Shown one piece after another: positions 8,099 to 17,758 of a stretch of 64,000 bases of DNA. The stretch covers positions 181,528 to 245,527 of the forward strand of contig NZ_FTNE01000001.1 of NCBI RefSeq assembly GCF_900156265.1, given 5' to 3'. This DNA is from Acidiphilium rubrum. Its GTDB lineage: Bacteria; Pseudomonadota; Alphaproteobacteria; Acetobacterales; Acetobacteraceae. The notes beneath the pieces were generated by a model that saw only the letters and a list, made by a program, of their open reading frames with translations, had not been told where the DNA came from and made no database searches. The translations under genes were made by a program, and so were the position numbers. The stretch's first letter is position 1, and the number at the start of each line of letters is the position of its first letter.

Positions 8099-9526
8099 AT
8101 GAGCCCGCCCGATGGCATCGCAATGCCTGCCAAGCCTGCTGCAACCGGCTGTCACGGTGGTGCGGAAACCATGCAGGATGCGGCGCGTGCGGCCGGGAAA
8201 TCGGCAATGCTGGATCGGCTTGCGGCCGATTATCCAAAAGGGCCGCATGATCAGCCGCAATCGATGTGTCCGGCGTTCGGCAGCCTGCGCGTTGGCCTGC
8301 GGATGCGCCGGGTGGCGACGATTCTGTCAGGCTCGGCCTGCTGCGTTTATGGCTTGACCTTCACCTCGCATTTCTACGGTGCGCGCCGCAGCGTGGGCTA
8401 TGTGCCGTTCGATTCGGAAACGCTGGTGACCGGGCAGTTGTTCGAGGACATCCGCAAGGCGGTGCGCGAGACCGCACGCCCGGCCGAATATGATGCTGTG
8501 GTGGTCATCAATCTTTGCGTGCCCACCGCTTCGGGCGTGCCGCTCGATTTGTTGCCGAAAGAGATCGATGGCGTGCGCATCATCGGCATCGATGTGCCGG
8601 GATTCGGTGTGCCGACCCATGCCGAGGCGAAGGATGTGTTGGCCGGCACGATGCTGCGCTACGCCCGCACCGAAGCCGAGGCCGGGGCGGTGGCCAGCCC
8701 GCGCACCAAACTCGCCGATGGTCAACGCGTGACCCTGATCGGCGAGTTGTTTCCGGCCGATCCGCCGGTCGTTGCAGCGATGCTGGCGCCGATGGGACTG
8801 GCGATCGGGCCGCAGATTCCCGCGCGTGAATGGCGCGATCTGTATGGCGCGCTCGATTGCAGCATCGCGGCCGCGGTGCACCCGTTCTATACCGCCAGCA
8901 TTCGCGAATTCGCCGCGGCCGGACGGGCCATCGTCGGCTCGGCACCGGTGGGTGAGTCCGCCACCGCCGACTGGCTCGATGCGATCGGCAAGGCGGCCAA
9001 TATCAGTGCAAAAACCATCGATATCGCCAAGGCGCAGGCGCTCGCGCCGATCCGCGCGGCGATGGCGGCGAACCCGACGACCGCGCGACTGATCGTGTCC
9101 GGTTACGAAGGTTCGGAGTTGCTGGTGGCGCGCTTGTTGATGGAAGCCGGTGCGACGGTGCCTTATGTCGGCACCGCGCTGCCGCGCACGGAATGGAGCG
9201 AGCCTGATCGCGCCTGGCTCGAAGCGCAGGGAACGCATGTGCAGTACCGCGCCTCGCTCGAACAGGATATTGCCGCGATGCGTGATGTGAAGCCGGATCT
9301 GGCGATCGGCACCACGCCGCTGGTACAGGCGGCGAAGGAGCAGGGCACGCCGGCGGTGTATTTCACCAACATGGTCTCGGCCCGGCCGGTGTTTGGCACC
9401 GCGGGGGTTGCGGCCTTGCCGGGGATCGTGGCGACGCAATGCAAGGGCCGCGAACGGTTCAGCCGCATGGTCGGGTTTTTCGAAGCGCCGGGTTCGACGA
9501 AACCCGCCAAGGCGGAGGTCGTCTGA
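8099..9526 (+). CDS. bchY: chlorophyllide a reductase subunit Y
   Basis: BchY is one half of the catalytic BchYZ protein, a NifD-like partner of BchX. An early CPAFGSLR segment, [18 protein letters not shown] and [12 protein letters not shown] match the cluster-binding part of the family. I take ATG 8099, two bases after the bchX stop, because GAGGG at 8085-8089 is nine bases before it. A GTG at 8093 overlaps the bchX stop and is the alternative. Length is about 475 residues, and the stop overlaps the bchZ start. Confidence 0.94.
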   Translation: MSPPDGIAMPAKPAATGCHGGAETMQDAARAAGKSAMLDRLAADYPKGPHDQPQSMCPAFGSLRVGLRMRRVATILSGSACCVYGLTFTSHFYGARRSVGYVPFDSETLVTGQLFEDIRKAVRETARPAEYDAVVVINLCVPTASGVPLDLLPKEIDGVRIIGIDVPGFGVPTHAEAKDVLAGTMLRYARTEAEAGAVASPRTKLADGQRVTLIGELFPADPPVVAAMLAPMGLAIGPQIPAREWRDLYGALDCSIAAAVHPFYTASIREFAAAGRAIVGSAPVGESATADWLDAIGKAANISAKTIDIAKAQALAPIRAAMAANPTTARLIVSGYEGSELLVARLLMEAGATVPYVGTALPRTEWSEPDRAWLEAQGTHVQYRASLEQDIAAMRDVKPDLAIGTTPLVQAAKEQGTPAVYFTNMVSARPVFGTAGVAALPGIVATQCKGRERFSRMVGFFEAPGSTKPAKAEVV

Positions 9527-10962
9527 TGCTGGTGCAGGACCACGACCGGGCGGGCGGCTACTGGGGTGCGGTTTACGTGTTCTCGGCGATCAAGGGATTG
9601 CGCGTCGTGATCGACGGGCCGGTGGGCTGCGAGAATCTGCCGGTGACCGCGGTGTTGCACTATACCGATGCGCTGCCACCGCATGAATTGCCAATTGTGG
9701 TGACCGGGCTTGATGAAGATTCGCTCTCGATGACCGGCACCGAAGGGCCGATGAAGCGCGCCGCCGCGATCGGGGACCAGAAAATTCCGGCCGTGGTGGT
9801 GACCGGCAGTATTGCCGAGATGATCGGCGGCGGCGTGACACCCGAGGGCTCGAACCTGCGCCGGTTTCTGCCGCGCACGATCGATGAGGATCAGTGGCAG
9901 AGTGCCGATCGTGCGCTGGTCTGGCTGCATAGCGAATTCGGCAATCTCAAGGCGAAGCGCCCTGAGTTGAAGGCTGAAAAACCGCGCGTTAATCTTATCG
10001 GGGCGATTTACGGTACGTTCAACATGCCGTCCGATCTGGCGGAAGTGCGGCGCCTGGTCGAAGGGATTGGCTGCGAGGTCAATCTGTCGTTTCCGCTCGG
10101 GTCGCATTTGAAGGATACGCCGAGACTCGCCGATGCCAGCGTCAATATCTGTCTGTATCGCGAATTCGGCCGTAAATTATGCGAGGAACTCGGCAAGCCG
10201 TACTTGATGGCGCCGTTCGGCATTCACGCCACCACAAATTTCCTGCGAAAGCTCGGCGAACTCACCGGGCTCGATCCGGAACCGTTCATCGCGCGTGAGA
10301 AGGAGACCACGATCAAGCCGATCTGGGATCTGTGGCGCAGCGTGACGCAGGATTTTTTCGCGACCGCGAGTTTTGCGGTGGTCGCGACGGAAACCTACAC
10401 CCGCGGGCTGAAGCGGCTGCTTGAGGAAGATTTAGGCATACCCTGCACATTTTCCTTCGCGCGCAAGCCGGGCGTGAAGCCCGACAACGATGCGGTTCGC
10501 GCGGCGATCGCCAAGACGCCGCCGCTGGTTTTGTTCGGCTCGTTCAACGAACGGATGTACGCCGCCGAGCGCGGTGGCCGTTCGATGTATATTCCGGCCT
10601 CGTTTCCGGGTGCGATCATCAGGCGCGCCACGGGCACGCCATTCATGGGATATGCAGGGGCAACCTACGTTGTTCAGGAATATTGCAACGCCTTGTTCGA
10701 CGCGCTGTTCACCATTTTGCCGCTGGGCACCGAGCTCGACAAGATCGATGCGACGCCGGCGAAAGCCGATACCGCCGATCTGTGGGATGCCGGCGCGCTC
10801 GCCGCACTCGATCGTCATCTGGCGGATGAGCCTTATCTGATCCGCATTTCTGCGGCCAAGCGCCTGCGCGATCGTGCCGAGCGCTGCGCGCAGCATGATG
10901 GATCGCCGCGGGTGACCGAAGCCCATGTTGTCACCGCCTTGCGTGAGAGGGAGCTCGCATGA
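9526..10962 (+). CDS. bchZ: chlorophyllide a reductase subunit Z
   Basis: BchZ pairs with BchY to form the site that reduces chlorophyllide a to a bacteriochlorin. The start [35 protein letters not shown] with a cluster cysteine, and GFNERMYA-like [15 protein letters not shown] are typical. ATG 9526 is embedded in TGATG with the bchY stop. Length is 478 residues. A 148-base gap follows before pufB. I see no pufQ there, although pufQ occupies this place in Rhodobacter. Confidence 0.95.
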   Translation: MLVQDHDRAGGYWGAVYVFSAIKGLRVVIDGPVGCENLPVTAVLHYTDALPPHELPIVVTGLDEDSLSMTGTEGPMKRAAAIGDQKIPAVVVTGSIAEMIGGGVTPEGSNLRRFLPRTIDEDQWQSADRALVWLHSEFGNLKAKRPELKAEKPRVNLIGAIYGTFNMPSDLAEVRRLVEGIGCEVNLSFPLGSHLKDTPRLADASVNICLYREFGRKLCEELGKPYLMAPFGIHATTNFLRKLGELTGLDPEPFIAREKETTIKPIWDLWRSVTQDFFATASFAVVATETYTRGLKRLLEEDLGIPCTFSFARKPGVKPDNDAVRAAIAKTPPLVLFGSFNERMYAAERGGRSMYIPASFPGAIIRRATGTPFMGYAGATYVVQEYCNALFDALFTILPLGTELDKIDATPAKADTADLWDAGALAALDRHLADEPYLIRISAAKRLRDRAERCAQHDGSPRVTEAHVVTALRERELA

Positions 10963-11110
10963 GCCCCGCGCGCCAACAGATGCCCGCCGTTCTGGCCGGG
11001 CCACCCCATCGTTCGCAGTCCCATGGGCTGCGGCCGTCCCCCCGCGCGGGGTCCGCGCGGAACTGGTCTGACCCGGCAACGTGCCAGTCCATATCGAGGA
11101 TACCTCTATC

Positions 11111-11347
11111 ATGTCCATGACCACACAAGATCGGGAGGGCTCGCTATCGGGTCTGACCGAGCGCGAAGCCAAGGAGTTTCACTCCATCTTCGTGATGAGT
11201 TTTATCGGCTTCGTTATCATCGCTGTGATCGCCCACTTCCTGGTATGGCAGTGGCGCCCGTGGATCCCGGGTCCGCATGGCTATGTCACCGGGTTCCTTA
11301 CCAACGCTCACATCGGGGTGAAAATGCTCACCTCGCATATCGGTTGA
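11111..11347 (+). CDS. pufB: light-harvesting LH1 beta polypeptide
   Basis: This is a 78-residue single-helix membrane protein that binds bacteriochlorophyll in the core antenna. [13 protein letters not shown] leads into the membrane helix, with the ligand histidine in [20 protein letters not shown] 11111 follows GAGG at 11096-11099; a second ATG at 11117 is possible. Most LH1 beta chains end soon after WRPW, but this one continues about 25 residues (GPHGYVTGF to SHIG). It is followed 13 bases later by pufA. Confidence 0.92.
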   Translation: MSMTTQDREGSLSGLTEREAKEFHSIFVMSFIGFVIIAVIAHFLVWQWRPWIPGPHGYVTGFLTNAHIGVKMLTSHIG

Positions 11348-11360
11348 GGGAGGACATACC

Positions 11361-11540
11361 ATGTGGCGCATGTGGCTTCTGTTCGATCCGCGCAGGGTTC
11401 TCACCGCACTCGGGGTTTTCCTGTTTGCGCTGGCCATCCTGATTCACTTCATCCTGCTCAGCACGCCACGGTTCGACTGGCTCGGCGGAGCACCGGCGAT
11501 GACGATGCAACAGCAATCGTCGATGCCTGCAAACAAGTAA
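11361..11540 (+). CDS. pufA: light-harvesting LH1 alpha polypeptide
   Basis: This 59-residue alpha chain of the core antenna begins [14 protein letters not shown], the conserved amphipathic start. The helix ends in [18 protein letters not shown], where the histidine ligates bacteriochlorophyll. GGGAGG stands before the ATG. It is too short for common ORF cut-offs but unmistakable by position and motif. The tail is polar ([12 protein letters not shown]). Confidence 0.94.
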   Translation: MWRMWLLFDPRRVLTALGVFLFALAILIHFILLSTPRFDWLGGAPAMTMQQQSSMPANK

Positions 11541-11572
11541 CGGGGGCGACAGCCCTTCGCCAACCCCGGTGA

Positions 11573-11610
11573 CCGCCAGACGATCGGGCGGCGCCGGGGG
11601 AAGGGCCCCC
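11573..11610 (+). terminator. pufA-pufL intercistronic hairpins
   Basis: Two hairpins lie between pufA and pufL. CCGCC (11573-11577) pairs with GGCGG (11587-11591), and GGGGG (11596-11600) pairs with CCCCC (11606-11610). No T-tract follows. In other purple bacteria hairpins at this site stabilise the 3' end of the pufBA message so that antenna proteins outnumber reaction centres. The same role is inferred here. Confidence 0.6.
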
Positions 11611-11644
11611 AACTGCGAGTTCAAGAGCGACAAGGAACAGCCCG

Positions 11645-12481
11645 ATGGCAATGCTCAGTTTTGAAAGAAAATACCGCGTCCGCGGCGGCACACTGCTCGG
11701 CGGCGATCTGTTCGATTTCTGGGTAGGGCCGTTCTACGTCGGTTTCTTCGGGGTCATCGGCGGATTCTTTACCCTGCTCGGGACCGCCCTGATCATCTGG
11801 GGTGCCGCGATCGGCCCCACCTGGAATATCTGGCAGATCAATATCGCCCCGCCCGATCTCTCCTACGGGCTCGGCTTCGCCCCACTTGCCCACGGTGGCC
11901 TCTGGCAGATCATCACCATCTGCGCGGTCGGCTCCTTTAGCTCCTGGGCGCTGCGCGAGGTCGAGATATCGCGCAAGCTCGGCATCGGTCTGCACGTGCC
12001 TGCCGCGTTCAGCGTTGCCATTTTCGCCTATGTCACGCTCGAAGTCATCCGCCCGCTCCTGATGGGCGCCTGGGGTGTCGGGTTTCCCTACGGCATCATG
12101 TCGCATCTAGATTGGGTGTCGAACACCGGCTACAACTACATCAATTTCGAATACAACCCGATGCACATGGTCGCGGTGACACTGTTCTTCACCACCACCT
12201 TCGCGCTCGCGCTGCACGGCTCGCTCGTGCTGGCCGCGATCAACCCGGCCAAGGGCGAAGTGGTGAAATTCACCGAACATGAAGACACGTTTTTCCGCGA
12301 TTTCATCGGCTATTCCATCGGCACGCTGGGCATCCACCGGCTCGGCCTGTTCCTGGCCCTCGGCGCGGGGTTTGCCAGCGCCGCCTGCATCCTGATTTCC
12401 GGACCGTTCTGGACCCAGGGCTGGCCTTCATGGTGGGGTTGGTGGTTGCATCTGCCGATCTGGCAATTCGGCGGTCACTGA
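11645..12481 (+). CDS. pufL: photosynthetic reaction centre L subunit (Glu at L168)
   Basis: PufL is a five-helix membrane subunit that binds the special pair, accessory bacteriochlorophyll, bacteriopheophytin and QA/QB. It aligns without gaps to the Rhodobacter L chain from LSFERKYRV through [17 protein letters not shown]. Allowing for the removed methionine, residue L168 is glutamate (codon 12149-12151) where nearly all purple bacteria have histidine. The special-pair ligand His L173 is kept. Glu L168 is the known mark of Acidiphilium reaction centres, which use zinc bacteriochlorophyll. AAGGA lies before the ATG. Length is 278 residues. Confidence 0.97.
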   Translation: MAMLSFERKYRVRGGTLLGGDLFDFWVGPFYVGFFGVIGGFFTLLGTALIIWGAAIGPTWNIWQINIAPPDLSYGLGFAPLAHGGLWQIITICAVGSFSSWALREVEISRKLGIGLHVPAAFSVAIFAYVTLEVIRPLLMGAWGVGFPYGIMSHLDWVSNTGYNYINFEYNPMHMVAVTLFFTTTFALALHGSLVLAAINPAKGEVVKFTEHEDTFFRDFIGYSIGTLGIHRLGLFLALGAGFASAACILISGPFWTQGWPSWWGWWLHLPIWQFGGH

Positions 12482-12536
12482 GCACCGTGATGAAAACGCC
12501 GTCATCCAATAACATCCCGTCAGTAGGGAGGCTGTA

Positions 12537-13517
12537 ATGCCCGAATACCAGAACATCTTCACCCGGGTGCAAATCCGCGGACCTCTGCACGATGGCGTGC
12601 CCGCCCCCAGCGGCATCTGGGGCCGGCAGGGCAAGCCGTTCTTCAGCTACTTCATGGGCCAGATCGGCAATGCCCAGATCGGGCCGATCTACCTCGGAAC
12701 CCTCGGCATCGCCTCGATCGCGACGTTCGTGATCGCGTTCGAGATCATCGGCCTCAACATGCTGGCCTCGGTGAACTGGAACCCGATCCGCTTCGTGCGC
12801 GATCTGCCGTGGCTTGCGCTCGAACCGCCGGCACCTTCCTACGGGCTGCGCCTGCCGCCGCTGCAGCATGGCGGCTGGTGGCTGATGGCCGGGTTTTTCC
12901 TGACCACCTCACTTATTCTCTGGTGGGCGCGCATCTATCGCCGCTCGCGCCAGCTTGGCATCGGCACGCATACTGCCTGGGCGTTCGCCTCCGCGATCTG
13001 GCTCTATCTGGTGCTCGGCTTCATCCGCCCGCTGCTGATGGGCAGCTGGGGTGAGGCACCGCCGTTCGGCATCTTTCCGCACCTGGACTGGACGGTTTCG
13101 TTCTCGCTTCGTTATGGAAATTTGTACTACGACCCGTTCCATATGCTCTCGATCGTGTTTCTGTACGGTTCGGTCCTGCTGTTTGCGATGCACGGTGCGA
13201 CCATTCTGGCGGTGAGCCGGTTCGGCGGTGAACGTGAAGTGGAACAGACGGTCGATCGTGGCACCGCCTCGGAGCGCGCCGCTCTGTTCTGGCGCTGGAC
13301 GATGGGGTTCAACGCCACGATGGAATCGATCCATCGCTGGGCCTGGTGGTTCGCGGTGCTGACCACGCTGACCGGCGGCATCGGCATTCTGCTCACCGGC
13401 ACGGTGGTCGATAACTGGTTCCTCTGGGCCGTGAAGCATCACGTCGCACCGCCCTATCCGCATGTTTACGGCCATGTCGCCAATCCGATCACCTCGGGCA
13501 CGGGAGCGCAACAATGA
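12537..13517 (+). CDS. pufM: photosynthetic reaction centre M subunit
   Basis: PufM pairs with PufL to hold the electron-transfer cofactors and the non-haem iron. The segment [18 protein letters not shown] contains the special-pair ligand His M202 and Tyr M210. The [14 protein letters not shown] and [17 protein letters not shown] stretches carry the iron and quinone site residues. Its C terminus runs beyond the last helix ([13 protein letters not shown] onward), as in species whose reaction centre carries a bound tetrahaem cytochrome. GGGAGG precedes the ATG. A 55-base gap separates it from pufL, and its stop overlaps the pufC start. Confidence 0.96.
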   Translation: MPEYQNIFTRVQIRGPLHDGVPAPSGIWGRQGKPFFSYFMGQIGNAQIGPIYLGTLGIASIATFVIAFEIIGLNMLASVNWNPIRFVRDLPWLALEPPAPSYGLRLPPLQHGGWWLMAGFFLTTSLILWWARIYRRSRQLGIGTHTAWAFASAIWLYLVLGFIRPLLMGSWGEAPPFGIFPHLDWTVSFSLRYGNLYYDPFHMLSIVFLYGSVLLFAMHGATILAVSRFGGEREVEQTVDRGTASERAALFWRWTMGFNATMESIHRWAWWFAVLTTLTGGIGILLTGTVVDNWFLWAVKHHVAPPYPHVYGHVANPITSGTGAQQ

Positions 13518-14683
13518 GACTGACAATCCCGCTCGTCGCCCTGATCGGCGGCCTGGCGCTCGCCGTCCTCGCGGTGCTCACCCTGCAACGCCCGCCCATC
13601 CACGTCGAACAGGATGGCTATCGCGGCACCGGCATTCAGTTGATCTCGAGCCCGGCCGCAACGGCGGCCGCCTTCGCGATCAACCAGGCGCCGGAAGCGC
13701 TGCCGCAGAACAACGCGGGTCCGCCGGCCGGCAGCATCTACAAGAACGTGCAGGTGCTGAAAAACGTGCCCGCCGGCGCCTTTGCCCGCATCATGGTGTC
13801 GATGACGCAATGGGTCGCCCCGAAGCAGGGCTGCGGCTACTGCCACGTCAGCGGCAACTTCGCCTCCGATGCGAAATATACCAAGCGCGTCGCCCGCCGC
13901 ATGATCCAGATGACGATCTATACCAACGCCGTCTGGAAATCCCACGTCAAGAACGTGGGCGTGACCTGCTACACCTGCCATCGCGGTAACAACAACCCGC
14001 AATATGTCTGGTTCAAATCGGTCGAGCCGCCGCACGCGACCGGGCTGATGGCAACCGAAACCGGCGAGGCGCGGCCCTCACTCGCGGCCGATGGCTCGGC
14101 GCTGCCCTATGATCCGTTCACGCCCTTCCTGGTCGGCAAGCCCAAAGGCGGCGTGAATGCCATGATCAACACCGCCGGCACCACCGCCCTGCCGGATGGC
14201 AACCGCATGTCGATCCAGCAGACCAACTGGACCTACGCGCTGATGATGAACTTCGCTACCTCACTCGGCGTCAATTGCGAATTCTGCCACGAATCACGCA
14301 ACTTCGGCTCGTGGTCGGAAAGCACGCCGAAACGCGTGACCGCCTATTACGGGCTGCACATGGTGCGCGGGCTGAACAACAACTACATGGTTCCGTTGAC
14401 GGCCACCTTCGCGCACAATCTTCTTGGTCCGTCCGGCGATGTCGCCAAGGTGGATTGCTCGACCTGCCACCAGGGGCTCGCCAAGCCGCTGTATGGCGCA
14501 CAGATGGCCAAAGCCTTCCCCTACCTGCAAGGCCCGGCCACGCTGGCCGATGCCTCGCCGACCTCGCCGGCTGCCAGCGGTGAAGCTGACCCGGCCATGA
14601 TCACCATGACGAGCGCACCGGCCGCCGCAGCGCCGGCCACCGCTGCTCCCGCACCGGCTCCCGCGGGGCAAGCGGGCAAATAA
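13514..14683 (+). CDS. pufC: reaction-centre tetrahaem cytochrome c subunit
   Basis: PufC sits on the periplasmic face and re-reduces the oxidised special pair. Four CxxCH haem sites are visible, CGYCH, CYTCH, CEFCH and CSTCH. The N terminus ([22 protein letters not shown]) is a hydrophobic anchor without a lipobox cysteine, so it is probably an uncleaved membrane anchor. The C terminus is a low-complexity alanine/proline tail of about 40 residues. It overlaps pufM by ATGA and is followed by a strong terminator that closes the puf operon. Length is 389 residues. Confidence 0.95.
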   Translation: MRLTIPLVALIGGLALAVLAVLTLQRPPIHVEQDGYRGTGIQLISSPAATAAAFAINQAPEALPQNNAGPPAGSIYKNVQVLKNVPAGAFARIMVSMTQWVAPKQGCGYCHVSGNFASDAKYTKRVARRMIQMTIYTNAVWKSHVKNVGVTCYTCHRGNNNPQYVWFKSVEPPHATGLMATETGEARPSLAADGSALPYDPFTPFLVGKPKGGVNAMINTAGTTALPDGNRMSIQQTNWTYALMMNFATSLGVNCEFCHESRNFGSWSESTPKRVTAYYGLHMVRGLNNNYMVPLTATFAHNLLGPSGDVAKVDCSTCHQGLAKPLYGAQMAKAFPYLQGPATLADASPTSPAASGEADPAMITMTSAPAAAAPATAAPAPAPAGQAGK

Positions 14684-14702
14684 CGCCCAACGCATGGTGT
14701 CG

Positions 14703-14737
14703 AAAAGGCGCGGGCCGCTGGGTCCGCGCCTTTTTTT
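14703..14737 (+). terminator. rho-independent terminator after pufC
   Basis: AAAAGGCGCGG (14703-14713) pairs perfectly with CCGCGCCTTTT (14724-14734), giving an 11-bp stem with a 10-base loop and a run of seven Ts. It begins 20 bases after the pufC stop and should end the bch-puf transcript. Confidence 0.92.
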
Positions 14738-14767
14738 GTGGCTGATGCCGGGGGGTGGGGAAAGTAA

Positions 14768-15018
14768 GCAAGGCCAGGGGCTCTCCCTCCGGAGCCATTC
14801 CAGCGATGAAGAGCATCGCTGGAACCTTCGGCTCCTCCGCCCCTGGACCCCCTTAAAGGCGGAGCCTTTAAAATCCATTCGTTTTAGGCAAGGGGAGGGC
14901 GCTGCCTCGGTGGTTCAACTGATCTGGCCTGGGTCGCCCTCCCCTCGCCTAAAACTAGCGGGTTCTAAGGGCTAAGCCCTTAGTGGGGGTCGAGGGGGCA
15001 AAGCCCCCCGCCTTGCTT
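14768..15018. repeat. compound palindromic repeat element, copy A
   Basis: This 250-base non-coding element is built from nested palindromes. Its centre is a 33-bp core (14902-14934) flanked by 21-bp inverted repeats at 14881-14901 and 14935-14955. Outer hairpins include CCAGGGG/CCCCTGG, AAAGGC/GCCTTT and GGGGGC/GCCCCC types. A second copy lies at 60943-61146 in opposite orientation, but with its core in the same direction as here. The left hairpin of copy A contains an extra palindrome (about 14785-14838) absent from copy B. It lies between the pufC terminator and hldE. Confidence 0.85.
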
Positions 15019-15023
15019 ACTTT

Positions 15024-15039
15024 CCCCCCCCCCCCCCCC
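15024..15039. repeat. homopolymer of 16 cytosines
   Basis: Sixteen consecutive C residues sit directly at the end of repeat element A and four bases beyond the stop codon of hldE. The tract is outside coding sequence, so length change would not alter a protein. The exact count could also be a sequencing or assembly estimate. Confidence 0.85.
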
Positions 15040-15042
15040 GCA

Positions 15043-16503
15043 TCAGCCGCGTAAGCGCTGCACCGTGGCGGTGGTTGAGTGGCCGGCCAGCAGGTTGGCG
15101 AGCATGACTTTGCCGCCCCAGGATTCGACTTCGCGCGCGCCGACCACGGTGTCGTGTGTGTAGTCGGCGCCTTTTACCAGCACGTCTGGCCGGATGACAT
15201 CCAGGACTTCCAGCGGCGTATCTTCCTCGTAGATGACCACGAGATCGACGCTGGCGAGCGAGGCGAGCACTGCGGCGCGGGCGGCTTCGGGCTGCACCGG
15301 GCGGCTTGCCCCTTTGAGGCGGCGCACCGAGTTGTCGGCGTTGATCCCGACGATCAACCGGTCGCACGCGGCGCGGCATTGTTCGAGCAGATGGATATGG
15401 CCGGGATGCAGCAGGTCGAAGCAGCCGTTGGTGAAGCCCACGCGCCAGCCGCGTTGCCGCCAGCGTTCCGCGGCTTCGGCCGCGACCTGGCGCGTCACCA
15501 CCTTGCGCAGCGCGCCGGATGCTGGCTTGACCGCATCGATCAGATCGTTCGGCCGTGCGACCGCGGTGCCGACCTTGCCGACCACCAGCCCGCCCGCGAT
15601 GTTCGACAACCGGGCCGCGACTTCGAGCGACAGGCCTGCCGCCAGCCCGGCGGCGAGCACGGCGACCACTGTGTCCCCCGCGCCGGAGACGTCGTACACT
15701 TCGGACGCCTCGGCCGGATAATGCCGCTCGGTGGTTGCGGTGATCAGGCTCATGCCATCTTCGGCACGGGTGCACAGCACCGCGCCGAACCCGAATTTCG
15801 CGATCAGCCCGCGCGCCGCCGCGACGATCGAGGGTTCGTCATCGAGGTCGAGGCCGGTGGCCGCGGCCAGTTCCCGCCGGTTCGGGGTGATCACGTCCGC
15901 ACCGGCGTAATGCGACCAGTCCGATCCCTTGGGATCGACCACGACTTTTCGCCCGATCGCGGCGGCATTGGCGATCAGCGCGCGTGCCAAATCGGGTGCC
16001 AGCACCCCTTTGCGATAATCCGACAGCACCGTGACCGAGGTGGCCGCCATCGCATCCGAGGCGATTTTCAGCAGCCGCTCGCCGAGCTTGGCCGGCAGGG
16101 CGGTGATCAGTTCACGATCGGCGCGGATCAGATGCTGGCCGGCGGCGATATAGCGGGTCTTGACGGTGGTGGCCCGGCCGTTTTCCACCAGCAGCCACGG
16201 CTCGACATTCGGTTGCCCGCCGATCAGCGCGGTCAGATCGGAGCCTTCCTGATCATCGCCCACCACCGAGACGAAGGCGGTGGCCGCCTCCAGCGCTGTC
16301 AGGTTGCGCACCACATTGCCCGCGCCGCCGGGCATCGAAATTTCGCGCGTCACCGAGAGAATCGGCACCGGCGCCTCCGGGCTGACCCGCTCGACCCGGC
16401 CATAAACGTAACGATCCAGCATCAGATCACCGACCACCAGCACGCTCGCGCGCGCCAGAGAGTGAATCGCCGCGATCAGATCGCCATCGTCATGCTCCGT
16501 CAT
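15043..16503 (-). CDS. hldE: bifunctional heptose 7-phosphate kinase / heptose 1-phosphate adenylyltransferase
   Basis: HldE makes ADP-heptose for the lipopolysaccharide inner core. The N-terminal ribokinase-like domain (about residues 1-320) shows GDLMLDRYVYGRVERVSPE and the catalytic DVSGAGDTVVAVLA. The C-terminal nucleotidyltransferase domain starts at about 350 with FTNGCFDLLHPGHIHLL. Length (486 residues) is the usual fused form. The ATG at 16503 is followed directly by a conserved-looking start. Its 3' end abuts the C16 tract and repeat element A. It is divergent from hslO. Confidence 0.95.
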   Translation of the reverse strand: MTEHDDGDLIAAIHSLARASVLVVGDLMLDRYVYGRVERVSPEAPVPILSVTREISMPGGAGNVVRNLTALEAATAFVSVVGDDQEGSDLTALIGGQPNVEPWLLVENGRATTVKTRYIAAGQHLIRADRELITALPAKLGERLLKIASDAMAATSVTVLSDYRKGVLAPDLARALIANAAAIGRKVVVDPKGSDWSHYAGADVITPNRRELAAATGLDLDDEPSIVAAARGLIAKFGFGAVLCTRAEDGMSLITATTERHYPAEASEVYDVSGAGDTVVAVLAAGLAAGLSLEVAARLSNIAGGLVVGKVGTAVARPNDLIDAVKPASGALRKVVTRQVAAEAAERWRQRGWRVGFTNGCFDLLHPGHIHLLEQCRAACDRLIVGINADNSVRRLKGASRPVQPEAARAAVLASLASVDLVVIYEEDTPLEVLDVIRPDVLVKGADYTHDTVVGAREVESWGGKVMLANLLAGHSTTATVQRLRG

Positions 16504-16606
16504 GGCGCATCGCTACCGTGCAGCGGCACGCGGGGCAAGCGGTTTGATCGATGGTTGCGCCCACATGCGGTTTTGGGCTTGGGGTGTGTGCGCACGGCAT
16601 CGGGAA

Positions 16607-16749
16607 GGGCAGGAAGCACTTCTTTTTTTGTAAAAAAAGAAGCAAAAAAACTTTTTTGATCTGGGACTGGGATGGTGACATGGCTCGTGCCTTGAGTCGG
16701 AAAGTTTTTTGCTTCTTTTTTTCAAAAAAGAAGACCTTTCTTCCTGCTC
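16607..16749. repeat. inverted pair of T-run/A-run hairpin repeats
   Basis: Two copies of one repeat face each other. The left one contains CTTCTTTTTTT-gt-AAAAAAAGAAG (16619-16642) and the right one CTTCTTTTTTTcAAAAAAGAAG (16712-16733). Outside the hairpins both share GCAGGAAG, and inside both share a GTTTTTTGC edge, so about 50 bases are related as inverted repeats. They lie between divergent hldE and hslO. A further copy follows ilvB at 46949-46970. Confidence 0.8.
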
Positions 16750-16795
16750 GACGCGGGCAATGGCAAAATGCCGCGCGTGCCTCTATCTATGGGCC

Positions 16796-17758
16796 ATGAG
16801 CACGCTGCCCCATTTTCTCGACCGTAACCGCCCCGATGTGCCCGACCTTGCGGTGCCGCGCGGTGTCACGCCGTTTTTCCTGCCGAAACAGCCGGTTCGC
16901 GGCCGACTGGTCCGGCTTGGACCGCTGGCGGATGCGCTGCTGACCCGGCACGACCATCCGGACGCGTTGCGCACCATGCTGGGCGAAGCCTTGGCGCTGG
17001 TCGCCGGGTTGGCTACCGCGCTGAAATTCAGCGGTACGTTTTCGCTCCAAGCAAAGGGCGACGGACCGGTGCCGATGCTCCTGGCCGATTGTACCGATGC
17101 CGGCGCCCTGCGCGGCTACGCCCGCCTTGGCGAGGATGCCGCCATGCCCGAAGCGCCCACCGCGCGCGCGTTGATGGGCGATGGCTACCTTGCCTTCACC
17201 GTCGATCAGGGGCCGGACACCGAGCGCCACCAGGGCATCGTCAGCCTTGAAGGCGATACGCTGGCCGATATGGCGCTGCATTATTTCGCAACCTCCGAAC
17301 AGCTCGCCTGCGCCATCCATCTCGCCTGCGCCGAAACACCGGCCGGGTGGCGGGCTTCCGCGCTGATCATTGAACGCATCGCGGGCGCCGGCGGCATCGA
17401 CCCGGAATTGTCGGAAGAGGCACAGGAAGAATCCTGGCGCACGGCCAAAATCCTCGCCGCGACCATCACCGAGGCGGAATTGCTCGACGACGCGCTGCCG
17501 CCCGACCGGCTGCTGTACCGCCTGTTTCATGGTGAGGGTGTCGCGGTCGATCGGCCGCGCCCGCTCGCCTATGGCTGCCGCTGCTCGCGCGCCCGGCTTT
17601 CCGACGTGCTGCACGGGTTTTCCGAAGACGACCTCGATCACATGACGATCGATGGCGACATCACCATGACATGCGAATTCTGCAACGTCGATTTCCGCTT
17701 CCCGCGGGCCGATATCGCGCCCGCCGAACCAGCCGAACGCCGGGAGGACCACCCATGA
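16796..17758 (+). CDS. hslO: redox-regulated chaperone Hsp33
   Basis: Hsp33 is a cytosolic holdase that is switched on when oxidation releases zinc from four C-terminal cysteines. Those are present as CRC (in YGCRCSRARLSDVL) and CEFC (in TMTCEFCNVDF), the CxC and CxxC pattern of the family. The N-terminal fold includes GRLVRLGPLADALL and FSGTFSLQAKGDGPVP. ATG 16796 gives 320 residues and begins at the conserved part; earlier in-frame starts run into the hairpin repeat. The stop overlaps the next gene's ATG. Confidence 0.92.
   Translation: MSTLPHFLDRNRPDVPDLAVPRGVTPFFLPKQPVRGRLVRLGPLADALLTRHDHPDALRTMLGEALALVAGLATALKFSGTFSLQAKGDGPVPMLLADCTDAGALRGYARLGEDAAMPEAPTARALMGDGYLAFTVDQGPDTERHQGIVSLEGDTLADMALHYFATSEQLACAIHLACAETPAGWRASALIIERIAGAGGIDPELSEEAQEESWRTAKILAATITEAELLDDALPPDRLLYRLFHGEGVAVDRPRPLAYGCRCSRARLSDVLHGFSEDDLDHMTIDGDITMTCEFCNVDFRFPRADIAPAEPAERREDHP

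Noticed and set aside
10959-11120. 53-codon frame overlapping the bchZ stop, in the place of pufQ
   Set aside because: The product is rich in Pro, Arg and Ser with no membrane helix and bears no resemblance to PufQ. The region is more likely untranslated leader of pufB.
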